Positions 29,385 through 41,329 of a stretch of DNA of 64,000 bases are shown here, piece after piece. Source of the stretch: Limnomonas spitsbergensis (taxonomy: Eukaryota > Chlorophyta > Chlorophyceae > Chlamydomonadales); contig JAYJMM010000104.1 in assembly GCA_037349105.1 (NCBI GenBank), positions 220,001 through 284,000 on the forward strand. Reading direction: 5' to 3'. A model generated the notes under the pieces. It saw only the letters and a list, made by a program, of their open reading frames with translations. It was not told where the DNA came from and ran no database searches. Each line of letters begins with the position of its first letter. Position 1 is the stretch's first letter. Position numbers and translations under genes: made by a program.

Positions 29385-30991
29385 ATTTGCAAGAAGTCCC
29401 TAGCATGGGCAAGGGTAGGATCTGAAATGCTGATGTCGGTATCGGTCGCGGTCGGTACACGGTACCGTATGCGAATTGCGAATACGAGAGTTGTGGGTAC
29501 GGGCGTGCAGGCAGGTGGACGAGTACCGGTCGCAGTTATTCCCCATTCACGTAAAACATGGGATATATGGGTCAGAAGAATGGGTCATGGGATACCCGTA
29601 GTCACGGGGATTCAAGCTGCTATCTTACAGCACTCGTGAATGTTGATATACGATATCGAGATGTGCGCTGTGAATGTAAGGACAGCAAATCGACCAGTCG
29701 AGTTATCGAGCCCTGTGAGTTGCTTGCAGCTCGGAACGGGTGCGGGTGTCAAGGGCGCGTTCACTTTCGACCCTCAGATTTCGACGATACCGGGTCGCGG
29801 TGCTGTGGCGCCGTGGCGGGCTCGAAGAGTAAAGTGCTTCGAAACCTCGCCTTGGAACATGGCCAAGGTCGGAAGGTGTCTACATTTGTGTCATGTACTC
29901 GGATCATCATTATTTTCGTGCTGCCCAAGAGCTATCAGATTGACTGCTAAACTTCGACGTTAAGAACATTAGACGCCTGCCCGGACCCCGGACCTGCCTG
30001 CTGGCTGATTGCTCCCTTCGATCGATCGCTATCGGCGCACGGGACACGCGACCTGCTCATCAGAGCTTGCGATCACTTTACTGAGCCTCAGAAGTCATCA
30101 AATCGGCCATATTACGCCTGCTTCATCAGGCTTACTATGCGCCTTTCGTTCCTGGGTGCGTCCAAGGTAGGTAATTTCCCCATGTGTGGGCAATGGTAGA
30201 CAGGTACCGGTACGTGCGCGCGTGTTGCAGCCACAGCAGCTTTGCTCCTTGCGCGCATGTAAACGGGCAGCAGTCATGCATGTCACATTTCGGCCCCAGC
30301 TAGACATTCTTAACTTTGGCTAACCAGTCGAATAACATTTGCAGATGCACACCGGAATTCTAATATCTGCAGTCACTCACACACCTGGTCCACAGCAGTT
30401 GGGGAATGTTGGCTTGCAACAGGTGCGTGCTTTGTCGAGCAAGAGCTGAAATTAGGATTCGATGAGCACAATCGTGTTAGATTTTGCTAGGTCGATTGGA
30501 TTGGGTCTAACCGGAGCCGCCCTCTGCAATTAATCGCCCTGGAGGCTTGGACATCACTAAGTGGCATGGACAACCCAACTCAAGTACCGAAGGTCGAAGT
30601 GTTGTGACCAACATTGTAGGGTGCCTCAGTTAAACTTCTGCTGCGCTCTATCTTAAAGCTAGCTGGGCTTGGTGCGGCAAGCCTTGTTGCTTGGGCCACC
30701 GGCACGGGCAGGTCATGGTGTGGTCCCGAAAGGCCTTGTGGTAGCCGCCTGACAGCCCCCCGTTTCAGGGGGCCTGGTGCACACTGAAACTATCACTGCT
30801 TGTGACCTGCGATTTGTGAGGGATTGAGCTGCGGTGACTTATGAGCTTATGAAGGAGTTGAGGTGATGGCCATGTGAAAATGATGGATTGGAATACGGTA
30901 CGCTACCGGTAGCAGTGTTCTTGGGAACATATTGAAATCTTTAATCTCAGCAGCCATTCTACAAAATAGCTCCCTCCCCGTTTGTAACTTA
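29385..30991. other. Divergent intergenic region
   Basis: About 1.6 kb between the SGNH gene (minus) and the orphan ORF at 30992 (plus), so it probably holds both promoters. It is rich in GGTACCGGTAC-like motifs (29448-29465, 29528-29537, 30200-30212, 30903-30912). No gene is supported. Confidence 0.5.
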
Positions 30992-31939
30992 ATGGAGGAC
31001 TTTCTTGCTCTCATGCCTTCATTGCTGCAGTTCCAGAGAGGCAGCGACAGTTCCTTCCAAGCTGCCCCGATCAGACCGCCTGATGAAGCCTCAGCTTCCA
31101 AGCTGTGGAGCTGGTTCCATCACAAGGTCGTGAAAAAACTACGCGGGCTCGTCCGCAATAATGCAAGCCTGACAGCCGCCGGAAACACCCAGATGCCTCC
31201 TGTGAGCATTCAGCGGGAGGCTTACCAGGCAGCAGCCGCTCCGGACAGGCTGGAGTGTGAAAGCAACGTGCACTCTCGCCAGGACAGCATTGCGAGCCCT
31301 GAGTTGAGCGGGTCCGTTTTCTCTCAAAACGAGCAGGATTCAGGACGAGTGGTGTCTGCATTCAGCCTGGCTTCTCTCAATAGCCTGACCATGTCCTCTC
31401 ATACCAAGCTCCGATCAGAGACCTCGCTTGTCTCTCGCGAAAATTCAGCGTACCCCTCGCCTGATTGCCTGCGCCACAGTGTCGGCCCTAGGCTTGCGTC
31501 TGCTCGGAGCGTGCAGCTGATGCTCCGCATGGGCTCGTATAGCAGCAACAGCCGTACCCGCAAATCCCGCGTCGTGCCATTCAGGGAAATAGCGAGCCCC
31601 GTGGGTTCCGCGGCTGATTTGGGGGCCTATCACCAGAGGAGGTCACAGTCTCCGGCAGGGATGACAGCTATGCGGCGGCGGCGTGACATGGGGATGAGGA
31701 CCGGCAGCATGCTGCTTTCTCAAGGAGCTGACAGCGGCTGTCAAGGTCAATTATCCAGGCCAGGCACGCCTACAAACAGCCTGCTCGGTGAGGAGGAGAC
31801 CTGCCAGGTTCGCGTGTCACCTCGCATTGTCTTCCAGCACCTCTCCTCTTCGTCTGTGCTGCTGTCTGCGGAGGCAGTCATCATACGGGAGGATGAGTGC
31901 ACGTCTTGCTCACAGAATTCCCTAGGGGCACCTGCCTAA
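30992..31939 (+). CDS. Hypothetical serine-rich protein
   Basis: Uninterrupted frame of 315 codons from the ATG at 30992 (the frame is open from 30932) to TAA at 31937-31939. The protein is rich in Ser, Arg and Ala, with basic patches (RTRKSR, RRRRDMG) and many SxS/RxxS motifs. It lacks membrane segments or a recognisable domain. It is probably largely disordered and could be a nuclear or phosphorylation-regulated protein; this is only composition-based. The length and lack of repeats make it more likely real than chance, but it could be one exon of a larger gene. Confidence 0.5.
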   Translation: MEDFLALMPSLLQFQRGSDSSFQAAPIRPPDEASASKLWSWFHHKVVKKLRGLVRNNASLTAAGNTQMPPVSIQREAYQAAAAPDRLECESNVHSRQDSIASPELSGSVFSQNEQDSGRVVSAFSLASLNSLTMSSHTKLRSETSLVSRENSAYPSPDCLRHSVGPRLASARSVQLMLRMGSYSSNSRTRKSRVVPFREIASPVGSAADLGAYHQRRSQSPAGMTAMRRRRDMGMRTGSMLLSQGADSGCQGQLSRPGTPTNSLLGEEETCQVRVSPRIVFQHLSSSSVLLSAEAVIIREDECTSCSQNSLGAPA

Positions 31940-34900
31940 GTGTACACACAGGTGGCAGATTAAGGACCTATCTGGCCGCAGCTGAGCGTCAGGCAATGAA
32001 CATGACCCCAGTAGCTGCAGGCATGAGAGGCCGGAGGCCTTTTCGTCTTCCTACACGCAGTTCAAGTGGAGGCCTTTTTAATGGAAATGGGTAGGGAGGG
32101 TGGCATAACCTTTCAAGCGGATCAGGGTGGGGCTCTTCAAACTGGACAGGACATACGACCAATCAAGAGAACTGCAATGTGCAGTTCAGACCTTCAGCCA
32201 AGGACTTCACTCTGAAATGACGTAGCTAGGTGCAGTTTTTCCAGTCTCACGCTCAAGGATTGGCATTTTCCTTGTTACTTGTGGTCGCGGCGAATATCCA
32301 GTAATTTCCGCATAGATATCCGTTATTTCTACTGAGCACCTTGTTGAAGATAGTGAGCTATTGCGTATGTGTTACATCATTTTTCATTTCCATTTTGGTT
32401 ATAATCACCGTGGTTTGGAAAAGTCATTTGGAAGAATCACTGAGTATCATGAAAGTATACCTTGTTCCCTCAAGCTGGTCAAGAGTTGCTGTCTAAAGCA
32501 ATCTTCGTAGTCGTTTCCTTACATCAGATTATTGGTGGATCATCTTTTACTTCAGATGGCCTCTAGAGACCATGAAAAATAATAAAAGGTACACCGGTAC
32601 TGGGTTCTCTGCTATTTTTTCCTTTCCATGGTCCCATATATCTTACGTAAACGCTGCTGCGTTATTTTCATCTTTCCATCCTCCATTTTCCTTCATCTTT
32701 TCATTGGAATACTGGAAGGAGAGAACCCACGTAGGTTCAATAAATCACTCAAAAAGTCACTGTCTTCAAGGCATGCAGACTGTCATGAGAGTGCAACGTT
32801 GGACTCCTTACCAGGGTGCACCGAATCAGAATAAATCGTAGGCCGTCCCATTGAACCTGTATGCAGAAGTGCAGACTATTTTGCATCGATCATGTAATTA
32901 TATATTAATATTTTCGGACTGAGGCACCGGTGTCCTTGAACCTTTCTGGGCCTGCTTGTAAAACAGTGTAGCTGGACCTTGGCCCCTGTTACACCGACAT
33001 AATTAAGCCTACGGAGCTAGCATACTCAAAGAATCTCGACTGGTGATGCGTATTTGAAGCTTATTTATTCAGGGATCAGGTAAAGGGAATTCAGCAGATA
33101 CACTCAGACATACCTCATGTATGTCATGACACTGAGGGTGAACTGACCCTAGACTTTAAAAGCAAGGCCCATTACTGCCATACCCTAACGATGGTTAGAC
33201 TCAATGTCTCAATCGATACAACTTATATACCCGAGTGTACCTCTCATTAAAAGTTTCATTTATTGCTACCATGAGTATTTCTCAGGCATTACTAGGTCAG
33301 TGACATAAATAGCTCATCCCCCAAAAGTGGGCCACACGGTGGCATGATGTGAATGGATGAAACGTGACAGTGACACTTGGGCCTGAGGGTAGGACGTTGC
33401 TGCAAGCGACATCCGTTAGGATGGGGACAGGAACTCTCCAAATGAGGCCCCCTCCGCATACTTGTCCGTAACGGGGCACGGGCCTCACGATTCACAGGAA
33501 TCGCTTCCAGGTACATGATGTCATGGAGGAGGCAACATGACCAGGCAGCATGGGAGGCAGTGAAGACGCCCATTCAGTGCATGGGAGGTCCTAGGTGTGA
33601 GCGCAGGGTCACTACTACTTCCGTCCGCATTTCTCCATGACATAAGCGACAGCCATGCACACAAACGCCCATTCAACTAGGTGGAGCTTGCGGTGTGGTG
33701 GGGACCAAAAGAACTATACATTTGCCACGCAAGGTGTGAAAGTTTGTTGCGGTTTGAAGTCAACTGTCCACTTTTTGTGAGCCATTTCTGCCACCACAGC
33801 TTAAGCAGCTCTACAAGCAGTGTATCTGGTGGGAGATGTTCGGGTGGAAGAGGGGTCTTCCGCGTTTTGGGTGCTGGGGGGGCATCCGTAACTGCACGGG
33901 TTGGTGAAGGAGATCTCATTGTCACCCTCACCCCAGCCGGGTTTAAGCGCCAGCCGAGGGTGTACTGGCATTAGGTTTGCAAGGGTTGCTCCCAAGGATC
34001 TTGGGGCGGCCGTCCATGCACTCTTTCTGAACGAATTAGTACTCAATTACCGCTACTGGTATCAAGGGTTTCATGCTGTCTTCAAAATAAGTGGCTGGAC
34101 CAGGGTGCAATGTTGGCACAAGAAACCTGTCTTGGCTGCTTCAACAGAGGGGGAATCCCGGGGACAGTGCGCACCCCATGCCCAATTCAAACTGAAAAAT
34201 ATCCGGTAGCATGAAATTGCGAAAGTGTCTGGATGGCGTGGGCCCGCCGCTTCAATGTGTAATTGTGTTGCCCTGACTGATTCATGACAGCGATGACACA
34301 CGGGGCAATGGACACATGATGTCAGCATTTAACCAGTTTTGCATGTTTACGGTCTATTAACATGCGAAACAATATGTTATCGATTTGTCCTACAAAATTG
34401 AACTTCATAATACGTGACACCGGTATTTATAAGTGACCAATACTGTTAAAGACCAACAAGACCGGTACTGGTAAAGAATAAATAAGATAATGATTGAAGT
34501 TACTTTTATACAGCTACCGTAACAATGTTGACTGCATAAATGTTTGAAACCAGTTCGTCCTACCGGAAATTCCCATTTGAGCATACCGATACATACTGCT
34601 TATAAGCAGTGATCCTCAAGGAAATTGAAGGACGCACCAGAGCACTTATCTCAGCGCCCGAGCAGGATAGAATACCTCAGGCATAGTATAGAAAAAATGT
34701 AGCGGAGCAGCCTCCCGCACTGAGTCAAACCAGATATAAACACGGTGTGAATGTGCCACATAATGTCAGGGTTAGGGTACCGGTACACATACAGCAACAG
34801 TAATGATAGTAACAAGGAAACCCAATGGAGCATCATATTCGTCGCAAGAGACCGGTGCCCGCAAACCAGTTTGTGCATTACAGAAACTTAGACAGCGAGC

Positions 34901-35062
34901 GGAAAGCGGTGACCCTGAGGCAAGCAAACAACACACAGCCACACACCAGTGGCATGGGAATGAACCCCAAAGTGCGGAAGATAAGCCCAATCACAGAATA
35001 TAGCGTACCGGTAGGTCCAAAGGAGATGAGTCGAAGGGCTTATCAGCAATCAACGTCTGAAA
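31940..35062. other. Intergenic spacer
   Basis: About 3.1 kb, A/T-richer than the genes. Repeated CCGGTA-containing motifs occur (32592, 34420, 34470, 34779, 35008). Open frames are short and unconvincing. No RNA gene was recognised. Confidence 0.5.
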
Positions 35063-36607
35063 CTAGCATGGAGATGGCCACAAGCCGCATCCGAGCCTAG
35101 CAACCCTAACTTTCACCTCATGGAGAACTCGTCGTGTACGATCATCCGTGCGTGTCAACTTCCCAGTCTCCCCGTCATTGCCAGCTCCCCCCAACCGCCA
35201 CCTGTCCCTGTCACTTGTACCACAGCTGACATTGCCCCTTCGTTTACTCAAAGCGCTCGCACCGGGAGCTCCTTGCGCCTTGCCCTGGCGCTGGCCATCG
35301 CCCTTAAAACGACCCATCCGGGCCGCCCACCTCCCCACAGCCAGGGGATTGGTGACTGCAGCCAGTCCCTCCTCCACAGAAGCGTCCTCCTCGTCCGAGA
35401 ACTTTTCATCATCATCCCCTCCCAGTCGCTCACTGGAGCTGTGCAACCTCAGCCTTCTCTTGTCAGGATGCGGGGTGGCGGGCCGCTCCGGCCTATACAT
35501 GCCCGTGCTCGGCCGCTGCTCATCCTCCCAGTCCGCCAGCGCAATCGTCCCGATGTGCTGTACGGGCGTTACCTGCAGCCTGCTTGGCTGCTGACTACAG
35601 ACTCCCTGCTTTAAGTCGGCGGCGGCGTCTGTCCTGGAGCACAGGCGTGTGGACAGCAATTGATCGCCCGACAGGTGGATCAATCCGCCTGAGGCAGCTA
35701 CCCTGTCGGCACGCGGCACCTCAAGGTCCACCGGCTGCAGGCTGGCCACTGCATCCGTGCGAGGGCACAACACCCTAGCCACCTCGAGCCGCTCTTTCAA
35801 ATCATCAGAGGCGGCCAGGGCCTGGATGGCACGTATAGCGGGTAGGGAGTTAGCCGGAATGCCGCTGCCTGAGGACGAGGCCAGGGCGGCAGACATAACA
35901 TCCAGCTCGGCTAGCGTGCGCCGGGTGACGCGGAGTGCTGCTGAGCATCTGGCGCCCTGGGGGTCGGGTGCACCAAAGCTGTAGGTCAGTGTCAGATTAT
36001 GCGGTGGGCGCAGGGCCCGCATGTGCGGCTCCAGGTCGCGGGCCGAGGAGGACTTGGGCAGGCTTGCACTAGGCTCCCGCTCAGGGAAAGGCCTTTCTGA
36101 GCCCCATCTTGCAAGGGCTCGAACCCTTGGTGGTTGGGTCGCCTCAGGCAACCAGGCGTGGCATGGCGTAGACCTCACTGCATGGGAGCTCCTCCGCATG
36201 GAGATGGAGACTTTGCGGATGCTGGCGGCGCGGCTGCATTGCATGGATGTAGAGCACTCCTCTGGCATGGGCTGCACAATTGTTTGTGCTCTGGAGCCTC
36301 TCGAGTTTTTTCCTTTCTTGACGAACAGGCTGTGGGGGGCACTGCTCCTGCTGCTGATGTCCTCAGCTGGCACGTCCGATGTGGACGTCTCTGGTCGCAG
36401 CGACTCGCACGCGACATGGACAGATTCATCATAATTATTGCATGTTCCTGGTTGAGAAAGATACGTCCTGTCTACAGTCGAAGGACTGCCGTGAGAGGAG
36501 GGGAAAGGACGGAGTAAGGAGGCTGGGACTTCCGCAGTGGCATTGCCCGAGAAGCCATTAGTTGCCTCGTACGGTCTGCCAAGCACCATTGTACGCAGGG
36601 ATTCCAT
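35063..36607 (-). CDS. Hypothetical protein, 514 residues
   Basis: A continuous frame from the ATG at 36607 to a stop at 35063. The N-terminal half is Ser/Pro/Arg-rich (RKVSISMRRSSH, PSASLPKSSSARD). Residues about 230-310 look helical and Ala/Leu-rich. An acidic run (GGDDDEKFSDEEDASVEEG) lies near residue 400, followed by a basic C-terminus. No known domain was recognised. It starts about 600 bp from, and divergent to, the carrier pseudogene at 37212. Codon composition is G/C-rich like the other host exons. The start could be internal to a longer spliced gene. Confidence 0.55.
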   Translation of the reverse strand: MESLRTMVLGRPYEATNGFSGNATAEVPASLLRPFPSSHGSPSTVDRTYLSQPGTCNNYDESVHVACESLRPETSTSDVPAEDISSRSSAPHSLFVKKGKNSRGSRAQTIVQPMPEECSTSMQCSRAASIRKVSISMRRSSHAVRSTPCHAWLPEATQPPRVRALARWGSERPFPEREPSASLPKSSSARDLEPHMRALRPPHNLTLTYSFGAPDPQGARCSAALRVTRRTLAELDVMSAALASSSGSGIPANSLPAIRAIQALAASDDLKERLEVARVLCPRTDAVASLQPVDLEVPRADRVAASGGLIHLSGDQLLSTRLCSRTDAAADLKQGVCSQQPSRLQVTPVQHIGTIALADWEDEQRPSTGMYRPERPATPHPDKRRLRLHSSSERLGGDDDEKFSDEEDASVEEGLAAVTNPLAVGRWAARMGRFKGDGQRQGKAQGAPGASALSKRRGNVSCGTSDRDRWRLGGAGNDGETGKLTRTDDRTRRVLHEVKVRVARLGCGLWPSPC

Positions 36608-37211
36608 TAACGCATATCAGGCTGGCGCAGGAGAGCGCACGAGCTTCAAGGAGCCTATTTCAAGAATTGAACATCAATACATATTCACTCGAGGCAATTC
36701 AATCGGCAAGCTGTGTCGACTCTTGAACCATAAGTAGAAGGCAGGACAGAATGAAAGTGCCACACCGACAGCAGACCGTGGCATCTAGAATACGGCAGTG
36801 TTGACACCGTACACCAATTATGCGACCCGTCGCTTACGAAAGTATGACCGCGCTGCGCGCTCCCCCACCATGATGCGCCTGGCACTGCCGATGCAGGCAT
36901 GAGGTATGGTGAGGGACCATCCTCGTCAACCTGTAAGGACAGGGGGAAGTACTTCCCCAAATCCACGCCGTATCGGCGTTCTCTTTTCTTTTCTTAAAAA
37001 TAAGATGAATAGTGAGATGACATATACCACAGCGTTAAACTCGTTAAAAGTTCGAGGGTTAGAAATGTGAGTAAAGGAACGCCCCCACCCACCAGCCAAA
37101 GAGAGGGAGGCCGCGTGCACGTGACAGTGTGACAGGAAGTGTGGTTCGTGGTTGTCGCTCGTCTCAAATTGTGGCGCAACGAAGAACCCCATGTCCAATC
37201 TTTAATGTCGG

Positions 37212-40200
37212 ATGCATCTGTCGAACGATCATGATGATGCACACTCGCACGGGCGTCAGGCTCGGATGGCTATTGACGCTCTCGCAGGAGCCATCGCTGG
37301 CTGCATCTCTAGAATCGTAGTGGGGCCACTCGATGTCGTGAAGATTCGATTTCAAGTTCAACTGGAGCCCTTGCTAGGACGCAAAAGTCGAAGTACACGG
37401 GCATCGGCCAAGCCCTCGGCCTTATTTTTAGAGAGGAGGGTGTCCAGGTATGACACCGCCCGACCAGCATCCCAACGGTGCCTGCATGCATCATCACTTA
37501 AACACTCATGCGACATTTCCAAGCAAGGCATCAACCTATGACCATATCACAGTGCATACCCATGTTTCAGCACATCAATACTGAAAACCACCTACCATGA
37601 CTCGGATTCAGGGCCTTTGGAGAGGGACTGTTCCTGGCCTGCTGCTCACGGTCCCGTACACAGCAGTACAGTTTGTGGCGCTCCACCAGTGCAAGGGGTT
37701 AGCCGCATAGCTCGGGATCACAGGTATGTGCAGGGGTCGCACTACTTTCAGGATTCAGATGGCCCCACAGCCTGCAGGAGTCAGATGGTCCAACGTCGTT
37801 GAGGCATAGCAGGGGGCTGTGCTTCTTTGGCATGCCCTGCCATGTCCCTCCCAATCATGCCCAGAATCTACATCCCCTGGGACACAACTATTGGGGACCC
37901 CCCCTGTTGCTTTCATTTTTATCATCTTCAGTCCAATGAACGCCCTTTCTCCTCACTTCACACCCTCCCCACTGAACGGATCCTCCTTGGCAGGTCCGGA
38001 TCATACTCTCAGTTCCCTGGTGTCCTTCACCAGCGGCGCAACAGTTGGAGCAGCCGCCAAGATGGCTTCGTACCCATTCGACCTCTTGCGCACCACATTG
38101 GCAGCTCAGGGCGAACCCAAGGTGGGGAGCAGAGCAGGAGGTGGCCCTCATTCACACTTCATACGCATAGTTGCACACCAGTTATTGTTTTGTAGTGATT
38201 TTGGCAATGCATGGTTCACTATTCGCTACTCGAGGCTGAAGGGCGAGTCTGAGGCGTGGCGAACGCAGCAAGCCACGCTGGGGTGTGTAGGGGCACACTG
38301 CATTACCTCCATCTCTCACCATCCACTGGCAGGTGTACCGCAACATGGCAGATGCTTATCGGGGCATTGTACGTCAGGACGGTGTGGTTGGGCTGTACCG
38401 TGGCCTGGGCGCAACACTGATGGAGATCATGCCGTAAGCGGCACTACAGTTCGGGCTGTACGACCTTTTCACGTCGGCATGGAGGGTGGGTCCGATGCCA
38501 TGAGAGTGCCCATGATGTGCATTGGTGCCTCCATGCTGGCGACTGGTGAGCTGGGAGTCTCTTGGACTGGGGTTTATGAACTTGTGAGGCTTGCATGGTG
38601 GGGCTTGCATTGCGATATCCTAGCTTTCCTATACGATATATCAATACCCTTCTTAATATCTATAAGGCCCTCTTTTAACCCACTTCAATGTTTTCGTGGG
38701 TGTGTAGCGGAGCTGGGAGCAGCGGGAAGGAGGCGTGCCGGCCAGCCCTCGAGCGGATGGCGTCGCCTACTTTGCAGCCAGGCTTATGGCAGGGCTTGCA
38801 GCCTAGCTCGTTTCGCACCCTCTAGGTGGGCACATGAAAAACTCCCACCCTGGTAGAGCTCGTTGTATTCCACGCGAGAAGTCCTGAGAGCCCACACAAT
38901 ACAGCGCTGTGGTCTTGCTGGATTTGCCTGCGCCAAGCGTCCATGTGGATCCTCAAGATCCATGAAGGTGCCATCCCGGAGATTCTGACGTCGCTCCTGC
39001 TCCCCCACATGCCCCGTTCCCTGTTACTGATGTCACTCCAGTCACCCCACGTGCAGATGTGGTGAAGAAGCGCGGGTGGCGGGTTTGAATCGCTCCCTGA
39101 GGTGGGCTCATGGTAAAGGATGAGGAGGGGGACGTAATGCATTGGTGCATCAATGTGACAGGAGTGGGAAGGTTAGTCCGGGGACCTTCTAGCCACATAG
39201 CATGGCCAGGATATTTAACATGGAGGCAGATAGGAAGCCCTGATGCTGACGTGAAAACAAAACAATTTTAAGTCCCGGTACGTTGATTATATATCGGTAT
39301 TTATATCAGACACTTGCCGTTTTGTACTTGAGGAACCAGCTCCTGCAAGCAATCACTGCTGCCTATGGATACCCACAGGAGTCACAGCTGCAGAAGGGCC
39401 TGTTTTATTGTGCACCAGACCACCTTTGGATGGCTGCCAGGCATAGCCACGTCAGGGCCAATGATGACCAAACCAGTTGACTGGCCTACCGCCTGAGGTG
39501 CAAGCAACAGGGCATGCTGCCTCAGGACCTCTCAGCCGTAGGCCAGGACGCAACTTGATTGCAGATGAAGTGCAGAAACAAAATGCTGCACTGCACTGGA
39601 CTGCACTGCATCTTCGTGAGGTCCATATGATGGAGGCCTCACCTGTTAAGGCCCTGCTTAATGCCTGATCCAGCGGCCACAGGTTTGCCCAGCGCTCCAG
39701 CCCAGTGCCCACTGGACCAGCAGCGGGCTTGTGAGGGTTTGTGAGGTTTAATTAGTGCTGTCTGGTGCGCATGCCCAAGAGCGGATATCAATCTTCATGT
39801 GTCCTTCATTTGCTGCAGCTACGGCGCACGTGTCCAAACGGGCTTCGCGGTCAACAACCTGCAGCAGGGCCTACCCGGCATATATCGCACCGAGGGCATG
39901 TCGGGCCTGTGGAAGGGGAGCTTCCCCAGTATTGTCAAGGTGAGGAACCAGGCTTGACTCAAAACTTACCGACTCCTAGTCTGCTTGACTGAACTCAGAG
40001 GCTGGAACTTCCCTTGTCTTTCTTTTCTAGCCTTCTGTCTGTCCCTTCACTTTATTTCCCAATTTCCCTCCTTTTTTTCCTGCACCCTTGTTTTTGTTTC
40101 GTTCTTTCCTCCCAACCCTTTAGTTAGGCGCCCACGCGTCGAGCCTTTTTGAGCAGGGCCCAGAGGTGTAACGTCATTGACTGACGAGGCATGATCGCCA

Positions 40201-40934
40201 GTCAGGGGAGGGGTAGTTTGCCCAATATCATGATAGAGAGCTGCGGGACGCTGCTGGCTAATTAGACGGTTGCCCTGAAGATAGTTATTCTGCACCCGGA
40301 CCATCATGAATGTGCGCCTTGCAGCTGCTGCCCACACAGTTGTTGGCCTTGGCTGCCTGCAGCGAAAAGCGAAGTGCCCGAACGGCTATGAGGGTACCTA
40401 TCCTCATGCATCAAATCTAGTACCCTGCTGGAATTGTGGATTGGAACCCCCTGATAAAATTCACAAGGCGAGCAGCAGAGCTAATTCCAGCCCGCTCATC
40501 ATGGAAACTTGAGTGTTCTTTCAATGTACATCAACTAAAACCGAGTTATATCACGGCCCACGACCAAGGGGGCCAGGTGCAGCAAGCCCTGATGGCCCTT
40601 GGTCTGCTGATCTTAGGCCGGTCAAGGATCTGTCCCCATTGGACCAGTAGTCGCCGCCTGGGTGGCCTCCCAAATGTGATTTGGCACGCACTGAAAGAAG
40701 CACTGATGGATACCCTGACGAGTGACGAAGTGCTTGAACCCGATGATGCTGAAGCAGCACTTCCAACTGTTCGGTTGTTCCTGATACTGACTTGGAACCG
40801 TTGGTCTGCAGGCTGCCCCAGCTGCTGCTATCACGTTCAGTGCCTATGAAGCGGTAGTGACATTGATGGCGAAGGCAGCGGCATCAGAGCAAGGCTCGGA
40901 TAAAGCCCACAGCACACCTCAAGAGGAGCGCTAG
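37212..40934 (+). pseudogene. Mitochondrial thiamine-pyrophosphate carrier-like gene, disrupted
   Basis: Exons by eye: 37212-37447, 37612-37723, 37994-38121, 38333-38485, about 38707-38825, 39057-39082, 39819-39939 and 40812-40934 (stop TAG). The protein has the three-repeat mitochondrial carrier plan: [10 protein letters not shown] (repeat 1), [18 protein letters not shown] (repeat 2, as in TPC/SLC25A19) and HPL-D-VVKKR (repeat 3, with the Asp codon split by an intron). It ends AAPAAAITFSAYE. Lesions: a one-base frameshift near 37382-37390 just before the KYTG segment; TAG at 37708; TAA at 38435 where carriers have Tyr ([12 protein letters not shown]); and TAG at 38804 where Lys is expected (GLAA-K-LVSHPLD). 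Exon-intron structure is preserved, so this is an ageing gene, not a retrocopy. Sequencing error could explain the frameshift but hardly three stops. Confidence 0.75.
40125..40190. repeat. Dispersed repeat copy in the last carrier intron
   Basis: GGCGCCCACGCG.CGAGCCTTTT and AGAGGTGT.A.GTCATTG are shared with 59652-59705, indicating two copies of one interspersed family. Boundaries are not visible. Confidence 0.6.
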
Positions 40935-41149
40935 CTCAAATGCTTTTGCATACAAGCTTCACGTGCCAGGCCTATCGGAGCATATGTATTAACCCTTAAC
41001 ATTTACATTTACCGGTACTAACATGAAGACAATTCGAAGCTCTGGACGTGACTTATCAAGAGCATGGAATAATGTGCCTGGAATATCCATCCGTGGAATA
41101 TCCTCAGACTTGAGTACTGAACATAAGAAAATGTCAGGTGCTGTACAAG

Positions 41150-41154
41150 TGTAA
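41150..41154 (+). terminator. Possible TGTAA polyadenylation signal
   Basis: TGTAA, the usual chlorophyte poly(A) signal, lies about 215 bases after the carrier stop codon, in the short gap between two convergent genes. A five-base motif is weak evidence. Confidence 0.2.
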
Positions 41155-41329
41155 ACGCAATGCAATAAAGTCCAGGAGGGCCTTCGCTCCTTTGCTTGCA
41201 CTGTTGCATCTGACTCATCCTGCTGCAATATTTATCAGGCCATCCTGGATATTAAACGGTCCAGTCTGCGTGTCCTCCTCCTTATACCGGCCGACCGAGA
41301 AAGATACTGCACTCCTTTCACCGCAGTCC

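Noticed and set aside
37212..40934. Reassigned TAA/TAG codons (as in some green algae) instead of a pseudogene
   Set aside because: The other genes here end at ordinary stops and show no internal TAA/TAG, and a frameshift is also present; Tyr and Lys, not Gln, are expected at two of the sites.
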